From CAVTWY01 sp963738615 (GTDB lineage: Bacteria > Pseudomonadota > Gammaproteobacteria > Burkholderiales > Burkholderiaceae_C): a DNA stretch of 64,000 bases. Of the stretch, positions 8,229-18,800 are shown one piece after another. The DNA lies in the NCBI GenBank assembly GCA_963738615.1, contig CAVTXI010000012.1:310001-374000 (forward strand), written 5' to 3'. The notes under the pieces were generated by a model. It was not told the origin of the DNA. It worked only from the letters and a program-made list of their open reading frames with translations, and made no database searches. How positions within the stretch are numbered: the first letter of the stretch is position 1; the number at the start of each line of letters is the position of its first letter. Both the position numbers and the translations under genes were made by a program.

Positions 8229-9878
8229 TCACGCCAACGCACGCCCAACGATCGCATCAACGTCCAACCCCGCCGGCAGCGCCCCGAACACATCGCAGCC
8301 CTGCACCAGCCGCGCCGCCACGAACGCGTCGAACACGAACGATGGCGCGTGTTGGCGCAGCAGGCTGGCTTGCACCAGCAGCGCCGCGTCACGCGCCAGC
8401 AGGCGCGCCTGCGCTTCGGTGGTGCCGCCGTCCATGCGGTCGGGCAACGCGCGCACCATGCGGTCGACTGCGGCATGCGCGCCGGCCAGTGGGGCCAGTT
8501 CGGTCATCAGCGCGAGCACGGTCGCGGGGTCGCGGACGGCGCGCAGCAGGTCCAGGCCCATGATGTTGGCCGCGCCTTCCCAGATCGAATTGAGCGGCAT
8601 CTCGCGGTAGACGCGCGCCATCGTGCCGCGCCCCGCCTCTTCCACGTAGCCGTTGCCGCCCAGGCACTCCATCGCCTCTTGCGCGAAGTGGCTGCCACGC
8701 TTGCAGATCCAGAACTTCGCGAGCGGGGTCAGCACGCGGCGGAGTGCGGACTCGTGTTCATCGTTCGCGTCGTGCTCACTGCGGTCGACCGCGCGCGCCA
8801 GACGCAGCGCCAGCGCGGTGGCGGCTTCGCTCTCGAGCGCCAGGTCGGCCAGCACCACTTTCATCATCGCGTGGTCGGCCAGCTTCTTGCCGAAGGCCGT
8901 GCGCTCGCGTGTGTGATGCACGGCCAGCGACAGCGCTTGGCGCATCAACCCCGCGGTGCCCAGCGCGCAGTCCAGCCGCGTCAGCGTGCCCATCGCCAGA
9001 ATCTGCTGCACGCCGCGGCCCGGCTCGCCGACAAGCCACGCCAGCGTGCCGTCGAACTCGACCTCGCTGCTCGCGTTAGCCTTGTTGCCCAGCTTGTCTT
9101 TCAGCCGCTGGATGCGGATCGGGTTGACGCGCCCGTCAGGCAACCAGCGCGGCATGAAGAAACACGACAGGCCGGCCTTCGTCTGCGCCAGCACCATGAA
9201 CGCATCGCACATCGGCGCCGACATGAACCACTTGTGGCCGCGCAGTTCGTGCACGTGGCCCCACGCGTCTTGACCGATCGGCGTCGCCTGCGTGGTGTTC
9301 GCACGCACGTCCGAGCCGCCCTGCTTCTCGGTCATGCCCATGCCCATCGTCAACGCCGACTTCTGCGCTGGCGGGGCGAAGCGAGCGTCGTACGTGGTGG
9401 ACGCAAGGCCCGGCAGCCAGGCTTTCTCGAGCGCCGCGTTCGCACGCAGCGCACCGACGCTGGCGTAGGTCATCGAAATGGGACACAGCACCGACGGCTC
9501 GAGCTCGGTGTAGAGCATGAAGCCCGCGGCGCGCAACACGTGCGCGCCGGGCTTGCCGGCCCACGGCGTGGCGTGCAGGCCTTGCGCCATCGCGCCTTGC
9601 ATCAGCGCGTGATAGCTCGGGTGGAAGGTCACCTGGTCGACGCGGTTACCCACGCGGTCATGCGTGCGTAGCTCAGGCGTGTGCACGTTGGCCAGGCGCG
9701 CATGCTCTTGCATGTCGGCGCGCCCGGTCAGTTGGCCCAGCGCCGAGAGCGACGCCAACGCCTTGCGGTCGAGCTTCGGTGCGTTGAACTTCAGCGCGTC
9801 GCGCAGCGGCAGATTGGCGGCGAACAGGTCGACGTCGCCGTACGGCGTGCTCTGGTTGAAGACCTCGTGCGTGATCAT
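8229..9878 (-). CDS. aidB: AidB-type acyl-CoA dehydrogenase
   Basis: The protein is about 549 residues and matches the length and layout of E. coli AidB (isovaleryl-CoA dehydrogenase-like flavoprotein induced in the response to DNA alkylation). The N-terminus carries the family block FNQSTPYGDVDLFAANLPLR. The middle has GMGMTEKQGGSDVRANTT and HKWFMSAPMCDAFMVLAQT for flavin and substrate binding. The C-terminal helical domain has ALEIC-like helices and ECLGGNGYVEEAGRGTMAR, typical of acyl-CoA dehydrogenases. The ATG at 9878 has AAGG at good spacing; a GTG two codons upstream (9884) is possible. It is 42 bp downstream of the GNAT gene and possibly cotranscribed. No ada or alkA gene is near. Confidence 0.8.
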   Translation of the reverse strand: MITHEVFNQSTPYGDVDLFAANLPLRDALKFNAPKLDRKALASLSALGQLTGRADMQEHARLANVHTPELRTHDRVGNRVDQVTFHPSYHALMQGAMAQGLHATPWAGKPGAHVLRAAGFMLYTELEPSVLCPISMTYASVGALRANAALEKAWLPGLASTTYDARFAPPAQKSALTMGMGMTEKQGGSDVRANTTQATPIGQDAWGHVHELRGHKWFMSAPMCDAFMVLAQTKAGLSCFFMPRWLPDGRVNPIRIQRLKDKLGNKANASSEVEFDGTLAWLVGEPGRGVQQILAMGTLTRLDCALGTAGLMRQALSLAVHHTRERTAFGKKLADHAMMKVVLADLALESEAATALALRLARAVDRSEHDANDEHESALRRVLTPLAKFWICKRGSHFAQEAMECLGGNGYVEEAGRGTMARVYREMPLNSIWEGAANIMGLDLLRAVRDPATVLALMTELAPLAGAHAAVDRMVRALPDRMDGGTTEAQARLLARDAALLVQASLLRQHAPSFVFDAFVAARLVQGCDVFGALPAGLDVDAIVGRALA

Positions 9879-9920
9879 GTTCACCTTCGCCCCTGGACGT
9901 GGGCCGAAGAGCCTACGCCA

Positions 9921-10382
9921 TCAGGCGTGCCGAAGCATCTCGAGGTGCGGGATGCCGTCCTCGATGTGCGGCTCTTGTGTGCGCTCGAAACCGTGTGCGC
10001 CGTAGAAGCGCTCGAGACGCGCCTGCGCGCTGATGCGAATGCCCTGCCTGGGCCATGCCGCACCGCAGCGCACGACGCCTTCGCGCACCAACGTGTGGCC
10101 GCATCCGGTGCCGCGGACTTCGGGCGACGTGACCACGCGGCCGATCGACGGCTCGGGGTACTTCACACCGGGGTCGACCACGCGCAGATACGCCTGCGGC
10201 GTGCCGGCATCGTCGCGCCCCAGCAGGTGCCAGCTGGTTGCGTCGTTGCCGTCGAGGTCCATGTACGGCCCCTGCTCGAGGATGAACACGCGCTGGCGCA
10301 GTGCGAGCGCGTCGTACAGGTTCTGCACGTCCATGTCTTGCATGCGTGCCCACTGCCAACGCAGCACGGTCGCCACGGCCAT
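9921..10382 (-). CDS. ElaA-family GNAT N-acetyltransferase
   Basis: The protein has 153 residues. The start codon at 10382 overlaps the upstream oxidoreductase stop by one base (TGATG), which indicates translational coupling. The ElaA pattern is clear: LYDALALRQRVFILEQ near the N-terminus, YMDLDGNDATSWHLLG, AYLRVVDPG, the acetyl-CoA loop (IGRVVTSPEVRGTGCGHTLV), and a C-terminal FYGAHGFE followed by EDGIPHLEM. The substrate is not known for this family. Confidence 0.8.
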   Translation of the reverse strand: MAVATVLRWQWARMQDMDVQNLYDALALRQRVFILEQGPYMDLDGNDATSWHLLGRDDAGTPQAYLRVVDPGVKYPEPSIGRVVTSPEVRGTGCGHTLVREGVVRCGAAWPRQGIRISAQARLERFYGAHGFERTQEPHIEDGIPHLEMLRHA

Positions 10383-11407
10383 CACACCAGCTTGACGATC
10401 TGCTTGCCGAAGTTGCGCCCTTCCAGCAGGCCCAGAAACGCCTGCGGCGCCGCTTCGATGCCTTGCGCGACCGACTCGCGGTACTTCAGTTTCTTCGTCG
10501 CGACCAGCATGCCCAGTTCCTTCAGCGCTTCGGGCCACACGTCCATGTGTTCGCTGACGATGAAGCCCTGCACCTTCAAGCGGTTGACGAGGATCAGCGC
10601 CGGGTTCGTCAGCGGCGTGGGCTGGCCGTCGTAGCCAGCGATGAAGCCGCACACGGCCACGCGCGCGAAGGCGTTGGTGCGCAACAGCACGGCCTCGAGA
10701 ATCATGCCGCCGACGTTTTCGAAGTGACCGTCGATACCACTCGGGCACGCTTCCTTCAGCGCCTTCGACAACGACTTCAAGTCGGCGTGCGCCTTGTAGT
10801 CGATGCAGGCGTCGAAGCCCAGTTCATCGACGACGTAGCGGCACTTGTCTGCCCCACCTGCAATACCCACTGCGCGCGCACCGCGCGCTTTGGCCAGTTG
10901 CCCCACCGCACTGCCCACCGCACCCGACGCGGCGCTGACCACGACCGTCTCGCCTGCCTTGGGCTCGATGATCTTCATCAGGCCATACCACGCGGTCACG
11001 CCGGGCATGCCCACCGCACCGAGGTACGCCGACAGCGGCACGTGCGTGGTGTCGACTTTGCGCATGGCGCCACGGTCGCGCCCATCGACGATCGAATACT
11101 GCTGCCAGCCGCCCATGCCGACCACCTTGTCGCCCACGGCGTAGCTCGCATTGCGCGACGCGACCACCTCGCCCACCGTGCCGCCGATCATCACCGCGTT
11201 CAACGGCTGCGGCTGCGCGTAGCTTTTGCTCTCGTTCATGCGCCCGCGCATGTAGGGGTCAAGGCTCAACGCGTGGTGGCGCACCAGCACGTGGCCATCG
11301 GCCAGCGTGGTCTCGTCGATGGCGCTCTTCTCGAGCGTGAAATTCGATGCGCTGGCTTTGCCGTCGGGGCGCGAGGTCAGCAGCCAGCGTTGATTCGTGA
11401 TGGTCAT
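10382..11407 (-). CDS. NADP-dependent medium-chain oxidoreductase (CurA / leukotriene B4 dehydrogenase-like)
   Basis: The start is the ATG at 11407 (MTITNQRWLLTSRP) with GGAG upstream; a longer in-frame start exists but lacks support. The product is about 341 residues of zinc-free MDR type. It has RPDGKAS, ALSLDPYMRGRM, the nucleotide-binding loop SAASGAVGSAVGQLAKARGA, and NVGG in the position typical of PTGR/YncB enzymes. These reduce the double bond of enones or enals with NADPH. The gene precedes the GNAT gene with a one-base overlap and follows a thioesterase and an SDR on the same strand. Confidence 0.82.
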   Translation of the reverse strand: MTITNQRWLLTSRPDGKASASNFTLEKSAIDETTLADGHVLVRHHALSLDPYMRGRMNESKSYAQPQPLNAVMIGGTVGEVVASRNASYAVGDKVVGMGGWQQYSIVDGRDRGAMRKVDTTHVPLSAYLGAVGMPGVTAWYGLMKIIEPKAGETVVVSAASGAVGSAVGQLAKARGARAVGIAGGADKCRYVVDELGFDACIDYKAHADLKSLSKALKEACPSGIDGHFENVGGMILEAVLLRTNAFARVAVCGFIAGYDGQPTPLTNPALILVNRLKVQGFIVSEHMDVWPEALKELGMLVATKKLKYRESVAQGIEAAPQAFLGLLEGRNFGKQIVKLV

Positions 11408-11467
11408 AAGGGTCTCCGTGATCCGTATCGAGTGTCGTGTGATCGTGTGTCGGCGCAATTCGCAAGG

Positions 11468-11905
11468 TTAGTCGGATCCGTGCAGCGCATTGACCTTGCG
11501 TTCACCCACCGGCAACGCCCGCATGTGCTTGAAGGTGCCGGTCGAGTGCGCAACCAGCCCGCCGCCTTCGTCGTGCACGCTGCCTTCGCAGAATACGAGC
11601 GAGCTGGCCCGATGCAGCACATGGCCACTCGCCGTCAATTGCCCTTCGCCCGGACGCACGAACGAGGTCTTCATTTCGATGGTGACCACGCCCGGCCGCG
11701 GTTCGCCATCGACCAGGTCGGGGCTGCGCGCGGCGTGTGCCATCGCAACGTCCAGCAGCGTCATCAGCACGCCGCCGTGCGCAACGGCGAAGGAGTTCGT
11801 CAGCTCGTCGCGCAAGCGCAGATCAATGCGCGCGTGGCCGCCGTCACAACGCACCAGTTCGAACCGCAGGTGCTCGACGAAGGGGATGTGGGAGAGGAAC
11901 TTCAT
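11468..11905 (-). CDS. PaaI-family hotdog thioesterase
   Basis: The product has 145 residues, a single hotdog fold with the PaaI/DUF4442 signature SFAVAHGGVLMTLLDVAMAH, followed by beta strands MKTSFVRPGEG and ASSLVFCEGSVHDEGG. Such proteins hydrolyse acyl-CoA thioesters. It starts at the ATG at 11905, 16 bp after the SDR stop, in the same orientation and probably the same transcript as the downstream oxidoreductase. The substrate is unknown. Confidence 0.78.
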   Translation of the reverse strand: MKFLSHIPFVEHLRFELVRCDGGHARIDLRLRDELTNSFAVAHGGVLMTLLDVAMAHAARSPDLVDGEPRPGVVTIEMKTSFVRPGEGQLTASGHVLHRASSLVFCEGSVHDEGGGLVAHSTGTFKHMRALPVGERKVNALHGSD

Positions 11906-11921
11906 CGTGGCGGCCGCGTCC

Positions 11922-12710
11922 TCAGTCGCCCGTCATCGACGACACGCCGCCGTCGACCGCGAGGATCTGCCCCGTGATGTGCTTGCCAGCGTCAGACGCA
12001 AACAGCACCGCCGCGCCCTTCAGATCGTCGTCGTCGCCCAGACGGTTCAGCGGCGCGTGCGAAGCCAACTCAGTGGTACCAAAGCGGTCGAGCGTGGACT
12101 TGGTCATCTTGCTGGGGAAGAAGCCCGGCGCGAGCGCGTTGACGGTGATGCCGTAGCGCCCCCATTCGCCCGCCAGCGTCTTCGTGAAGTTGACGACCGC
12201 CCCCTTGCTGGTGCCGTAGGCGATGAACTGCATGTTGCGCGACCCGCCCAGCCCCGCGATCGACGCGATGTTGATGATGCGTCCGCGCTTGGCCGGGATC
12301 ATGCTCGCGCGCCCCACGGCCTGCGACATCAGGAAGATGCTGCGCACGTTCAGATCCATCACCTTGTCCCAGCCTTCGAGCGGATAGTCCTCCATCGGCG
12401 CGCCCCAGGTGGCGCCGGCGTTGTTCACCAGGATGTCGATGCGGCCCATGCGGTCCATCGTCTGCTCGACCACGATCTTCACGTCTTCGGGGTCGCTGGC
12501 GTCGGCCGCAACCCAACGCGCGTCGACGCCGCGCGCCTGCAGCGTCTGCGCGGCCTGCTCGAGATCGGTCGACTTTCGCGACGTGATCATCACCTTGGCG
12601 CCGGCTTCACCCAGCGCACCGGCGATCTGAAGGCCCAGGCCGCGCGAGCCGCCGGTGACGAGCGCGGTGCGGCCTTCGAGGGAGAAGAGCTCTTGGATGG
12701 GGGTGGTCAT
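11922..12710 (-). CDS. Short-chain dehydrogenase/reductase
   Basis: The start is the ATG at 12710 (MTTPIQELFSLEGRTALV), giving 262 residues, the normal length for a classical SDR. Visible motifs are TGGSRGLGLQIA (cofactor loop), NNAG at the end of beta-4, the Ser-Tyr-Lys active site (INIASIAGLGG, then YGTSKGAV), and APGFFPSKMT after the catalytic region. The closest general type is gluconate 5-dehydrogenase or 3-oxoacyl-ACP-reductase-like. It is the first gene of the group with the thioesterase, oxidoreductase and GNAT protein. The 112 bp upstream (12711-12822) separate it from the end of the RTX gene. Confidence 0.8.
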   Translation of the reverse strand: MTTPIQELFSLEGRTALVTGGSRGLGLQIAGALGEAGAKVMITSRKSTDLEQAAQTLQARGVDARWVAADASDPEDVKIVVEQTMDRMGRIDILVNNAGATWGAPMEDYPLEGWDKVMDLNVRSIFLMSQAVGRASMIPAKRGRIINIASIAGLGGSRNMQFIAYGTSKGAVVNFTKTLAGEWGRYGITVNALAPGFFPSKMTKSTLDRFGTTELASHAPLNRLGDDDDLKGAAVLFASDAGKHITGQILAVDGGVSSMTGD

Positions 12711-12822
12711 GTGCTTGTCTCCGAGTGTTGGGCGCAGTCTAGAGAGTGGCACGCCTGCAACAACTCGGAATCTACCCCCGGGGCGGCGCGCTGACTTGCG
12801 GCCCGCCGCCCCGCCGCTGCAT

Positions 12823-15800
12823 TCACGCAGCAGGCACAACCCAAACAGGCTCACGCGGCGGCGCCCGGTAAATCAGCGCCTCTGCCTCGGTCGCCGATGA
12901 TCCAAACTGGGCCATCGCCTCGACGAGCGCGTTGACCTGCTGGTCCACGCCTTGGGTCGACGCTGCCGCCCAAACGTCCGCGTCTTCCACCGAACGTCGA
13001 CCCGAGGTCTTGCCGCCAGGGACGCGCATCGCGCCCATGTTCTCTTTTGTCTGGACGATTGCGACGGACAGCGGCGCCGCCGTGCCCAGCGTGATGACCG
13101 CCCCGTCGGCAAGGCGGATCGTCTCGATGCGGTTGCCGGCGTTGGCGTACCAGTTGTTCACCGTCAGCGTGTTGGCGCCGCCGCTGATGCCGATCACCAG
13201 GTGGTTGGTGCTGCGCGTCAGCGTGACCTGACCGCTGGTGATGCCGGCGGCCAGCTCAATCCGATCCGCAGTGCCGCCGGCATCGTTGATCACGTCGCTG
13301 CCCTGGCCCGTGCCCCAGCGATAAACATCGCTCGAACGTCGTCGAGCTGTCGGTCATCGTATCGTTGCCGCCCGCCCCGTCGTAGGTGTCGGCCCCTTCC
13401 AGGCCGGCCAACGTGTTGTTGCCGCCATTGCCGATCAACACGTTCGCGTTGGCATTGCCCGTGCCGTTGATCGCGGTGGTGCCCAGCAGCGTCAGGTTCT
13501 CGAGGTTCGCGCTGGTCAGCGTCAGCGTGACGGCCGACTGCACGGTGTCGATGCCGGCATTCGCCGCTTCGTTGATGGTGTCGGTGGCGACGTTCACGAC
13601 GTAGGTGTCGTTGCCGTTACCGCCCACCAGGCTGTCGTTGCCCGCGCCGCCGTCCAGCGTGTCGTTCCCGTCGCCGCCGGTCAGCGTGTTGGCCGCACCG
13701 TTGCCGATGAGTACGTTGGCCAGGGTGTTGCCGGTGCCGTTGATCGCGGTCGTGCCCGTCAGCGTCAGGTTCTCGACGTTGGCGGCCAGCGTCAGCGTGG
13801 TCGACGACTGGACCATGTCGTTGCCTTCGTTGGCGAGCTCGGTCACGACATCGGTCGCGACGTTGACGACGTAGGTGTCGTTGCCCGCGCCGCCGAGCAT
13901 CGTGTCGTTGCCGGTGCCGCCGTCGAGGGTGTCGTTGCCTGCTGCACCGGACAGGTTGTTGTTGGCGGTGTTGCCGGTCAGCCGGTTGTCGCTTGCGTTG
14001 CCGGTGCCGTTGATCGCCGTGGTGCCGGTCAGCGTCAGGTTCTCGACGTTGGCGGCAAGCGTGTGGGTCACGCTGCTGCTGACGGCGTCGGTGCCTTCGC
14101 CGGCAAGCTCGGTGATGACGTCGCTGGTGCTGTCGATCGTGTAGCTGTCGTTGCCGGCTCCGCCGATCAACGTGTCGTTGCCCGCGCCACCGTTCAACGC
14201 GTTGTTGCCGGCGTTGCCGGTGATGACGTTGGCGAGCGTGTTGCCGGTGCCGTTGATGTTGGCGCTTGCCGTGAGCGTCAGGTTCTCCACGTTGGTCCCG
14301 AGCGTCCAGGTGACGCTGCTCTGCACGGCGTCGGTGCCTTCGCCGGTCGCCTCGGTGACGATGTCGGTGGCGCTGTCGACGACGTAGGCGTCGTTGCCGG
14401 CGCCCCCGCGCATCGAGTCGTTGCCTGCCCCACCGTCCAGGATGTCGTTGCCTGCGTTGCCGACGAGCGTGTCATTGCCTGCCAGGCCGTTGATCTGATC
14501 GTCGGCGGCGGTGCCGTTGAGCGTCTCTGCCACCGAGGTGCCGTTGATGACCGAGCGCGCATTGGCACTGACGTAGGCCGCGTTCCAGACGGTGCCGTCG
14601 GTGAAGACGATCGATTCGACCTGGTTTGCGGCGGCGACGAACCAGTTGCTGATGCGTACCGTTTCCGAGCGGCCCGCGAATGACATCAACACGTCGTTGC
14701 CGCTGCGCGTGAGCGTGGTGGCGGCGGGGGTGAAGACGGACGCGAGTTCGATGCGGTCGGCGGTGCCGCCGGTGTCCACTACGGTGTCGGCGCCGCCGCT
14801 GGCGGTGATGACGTAGGTGTCGTCGCCCAGGCCGCCGGTCAGGACGTTGGCGCCGGTGTTGCCGGTCAAGACGTTGTTTGCGTCGTTGCCGGTGGCGTTG
14901 ATGGTTGCGCTGCCGGTGAGGGTCAGGTTCTCGACGTTGGCCGTCAGCGTGTGGGTGACGCTGGATTGGACGGTGTCGGTGCCTTCGTTGGTGTTTTCGG
15001 TGATGACGTCGCCGGTGGCGTCGACGATGTAGGTGTCGTTGCCGGCGCCGCCACGCATCGTGTCGTTGCCTGCAGCGCCCGACAACACGTTCGCCGCCGA
15101 GTTCCCGATCAGTGTGTTCGCCAGCGCGTTGCCCGTGCCGCTGATGGCACCGGTGCCTGTGAGCGTGAGGTTCTCGAGGTTCGTGCCCAGCGTGTAGCTC
15201 ACACCGCTGTCGACCCGATCCGTGCCTTCGCCGGTCAGTTCGGTGATGGCGTCGGCGGCGTTGTCGACAACGTAAACGTCGTCGCCGGCCCCACCGATCA
15301 GCGTGTCGGCACCCACGCCCCGTCGAGCATGTTGGCTGCGGCGTTGCCCACAAGCCGATTGTTCGAACCGTTGCCGGTCAGGTTCACCGCGAGGCTTGCT
15401 CCGGCCGCGGTGAGTTCCTCGACGTTCTCTGGAAGCACCAACGAGATCGAGGAATCGATACGTCATATCCCGCGCCGACACCCTCGACGACGACATCGCT
15501 TGTCGTGTCGACGCTGTACCGATCGTCGCCTGCGCCCCCCGTCATCGTGTCGCTGCCGACGCCTCCAACCAAAGTGTCGTTGCCCGCGCCACCGTCGAGC
15601 CGGTCGTTGCCGTCGTTACCGCTCAGGCTGTCGTTTCCGCCCAGCCCGATGAGCACGTTGCCGCCAGCATCGCCAGCAAGAAAGTCGTCGCCCTCGGTTC
15701 CGCGCACCGTCTGGGCGAGTACGGCAAGCGTTGCCGCGTCCCAGTTGGTGCCATCGCCGAGTCGAACGCTTTCCACCTGCCATCGGGCATCGTCAAAGAA

Positions 15801-18800
15801 CCGAGAGACTAGGACAGTTGTTCCATTCGCCGTTCCGATCGACAAGATCTTGCCCTTGGCGCGTCACGATGACGTTGGTCGCTGTGGTCGAAGCACCAAG
15901 CTGGACCACGTCGGCCGCGCCGCTGCTGTCCTCGATCCGGTCGACTCCCCCGCCGTCCGCAACGACATATCGGTCATTGCCATCACCGCCCCAGAGGACA
16001 TCGTCCCCGCCGAGCGCGTCAAGCGTGTCGTCGCCGGCGGTCCCGATCATGAAGTCGGCGCCCGAAGAAGCGACATTTGTATTGTCGCTGCCAAGCCTTG
16101 TGACAAGCAGCGATGCGCTCATGCGCATCCCATCCGCGAACTCGACATAGCCGAACCTGTTTGCGGGCGTGGCGGAGCTCTCGTCGAAGAAGAAGTTACT
16201 GAACGTGAACGTATCCGCGCCACCTGGCAGCGCGAAGATCAGCGCGGTACCCAACCTCGAGACAGTGAGGTCGCCGGGCACAACACCGGTCGCAAGGAGA
16301 ACACTCACGTTCGGGTGGTAGGAGGTCAAGCGGTCGCGTCCGGCACCCACACCGAATAAGACCGCAGGCGTCCAATAGGTGTTCGGCGCTACCGATGCCA
16401 AGCCAACGACGAGCGAATCGTCTCCAGCCCCTCCATCCAACGTGTCTCGACCAGCAAACGCCACGATGGTGTCGTTGCCGTTCCCGCCTTGCAGCAGGTC
16501 AGCATCGCCGTAACCCACCGCGAAGTCCTGCGCGTGGTCGTACAGCACGTCGTTGCCGTCGTTGCCGGCGATAACGTTCCGACCCGACGGTGCCGCCGTT
16601 CTGGCCCGAACTGCCGGTCAGGGCATTGTTCAGCGAGTTGCCGGTCAAGGTCGACAGGCCCTGCGCCTGCCACTCGATGGTCGCGTCCTCGACGTTAGCC
16701 CCCAATGTGTACCCCACCGGGCTGCCAGCGAAGCCGGACACCGAGTCGTCCACCCCCATCGGCTTCCACGATGGCATCGTCAACGCGGATCACATAAGTA
16801 TCGTTTCCGAGCCCACGGTCAGCACGTTGGCAGCCGTATTGCTCCGGCCATCCAATCTGTTGTTGCCGACGTTGCCGACACCTGAAATCGCATTGCTGCC
16901 GATCAGCGTCAGGTTGGACAGGCCGGCACCCAAGGTCCAATCGATCGAGCTGACGACGTTGCCGACACTTCCGACAACCCGGTCAGCGCTGTTGTCGACG
17001 TGGAAGGTCGCCCCGAGACCCGAGCGATCGATCATCGTATCCGCGCCCGCACCACCATCGATGATCGTCGGGCCGACGTTCGTCGGGCCTGAAATCACGT
17101 TATCCAGCGCATTGCCGATGATCGTCCCGGTATACAGGCTGCTGGCCACGGTGAGGTTCTCGATGTTGGTCTGCATCGTGTACTCATCCATGGCGCCGAA
17201 GTACACGAGAACGGTGTCGGTACCCTCCCCAGGCAGTTCGACGATTTGATCCAGGTTATAGGTGAACGAGTCTCTGACCTCGTAGGTGTCGTCGCCTGCG
17301 CCACCTCGAAGAACGTCGACGAAGTTGTCTTCGGTGCCGCCCACATCGTTGCCGACGAGCGTGTCGTTGCCGAGGCCGCCGTCGATCGTGTCAGATCCCC
17401 CCAGCGCCGGTGAGCCTGTTGTCGGCCGAGTTGCCGGCAAGCGAGTTGGCCATCACGTTGCCGTAGCCCGTGAGGTTCAGCGGCCCGGTCAACGTCAGGT
17501 TCTCGACATTCGCACCCAGGCTGTAGTGCACCGATGCCTGCGCAGTGTCGATACCCTGGTCAATGCCCTCGGTGATCGTGTCGCCCGCATGATCGACGAC
17601 GAAGACATCGTTGCCCGCCGTACCAATCATTGCATTCGCGGTACCGGCGGCCGTGCGGGCAGCGATCACATTGGCGTCCCAGACGGTCGAGTCGGCGAAC
17701 TGGATGCTCTCGATCTGGCCTGCCGTGCCCGAGAAGTGCCCCACCACCGTCGAGCTGCGTCGCTCCTTGATCCAGCACGAGGATCAGGTCCGAAGCCCAG
17801 GCGGTGCAGCGTCACGTCAACTTGGGCAATGCCGTCACCCAACAGGATGCTGTCCACGCCCCCGACCTCGACGATCCTGTCTGCCCCGTCGCCACGACCG
17901 AACCGGTACGTGTCGTTCCCGCCTCCGCCATAGAGACTGTCGTTGCCTGCTCCGCCTGACAGCGTGTCGTTGCCGTCGCTGGCAACCGCAACGGGAAAGG
18001 CCTGGAAGTAGTCGCCGTAAATGGCGTCGTTGCCGCTGCCTCCCGACAAGCTGTCGTTGCCGACGTTCCCGCGCAGGAACGTCGTTGCCGCCGAGACCGT
18101 CGATGGTGTCGTCCCAGGAGAACCCGCTGACCTGGGTGTCGTCACCCTCCGTCACGCCAATCCTCCGCGCAATCATGTCCGCGGGGGTCCACACCGTTCC
18201 GTCCGCGAAGCGGATCTCCTCGATCTGCTGCGCGGCTCCCGATCCGGTTCCGAAGTAGTTCGTGACAACGATGCGATGGCCACCCGAGGTCCAGATCGAC
18301 AAGTCGCTTCCTGATCCAGCGGGTGTGACTTGACCCGGGTTCACAATCGACGGCATGACGATAACGTCCGTATGGGCGCTCGCTTGTACGTCTTCATTAA
18401 TCGTCGCCGTCGACAACGAGGTGAAGACGTACGTGTCGCTTCCAGTGCCCCCGAAGAGAACCTCGCCGTCGCGCAGGGTGTCGTCGCCACCGTGCCCGGT
18501 CAGTGTGTCCGACCCCGCACCGCCGTCGATAACGTCGTTCGTCCACTCCCACCCGGCGATGTTGTCATTGCCCGACGTGACGGCGTCGGCGAAGTAGCGA
18601 GTGCGCAGCGCGGCGTCGTCCCAGACCGTCTCGTTGCTGAACTCGATGCGCTCAATGCCGTAGGTGGCAGGCAGTGAGGCTGCCGATGTCAGGCGCAGGC
18701 TGTCGGTGCTGCCGTTGATCGCGAGCGTGAAGTCGAAGCCGTTCGACGTGACGCGCACATCGGCCGGCGCAATGCCGGCGTCGAAGCACACGATGTCTGT

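Noticed and set aside
13335..15260. Regular 270-bp repetition resembling a repeat array
   Set aside because: Units are diverged coding repeats (RTX/ENLTL) without identical short repeats and spacers, so it is not a CRISPR array.
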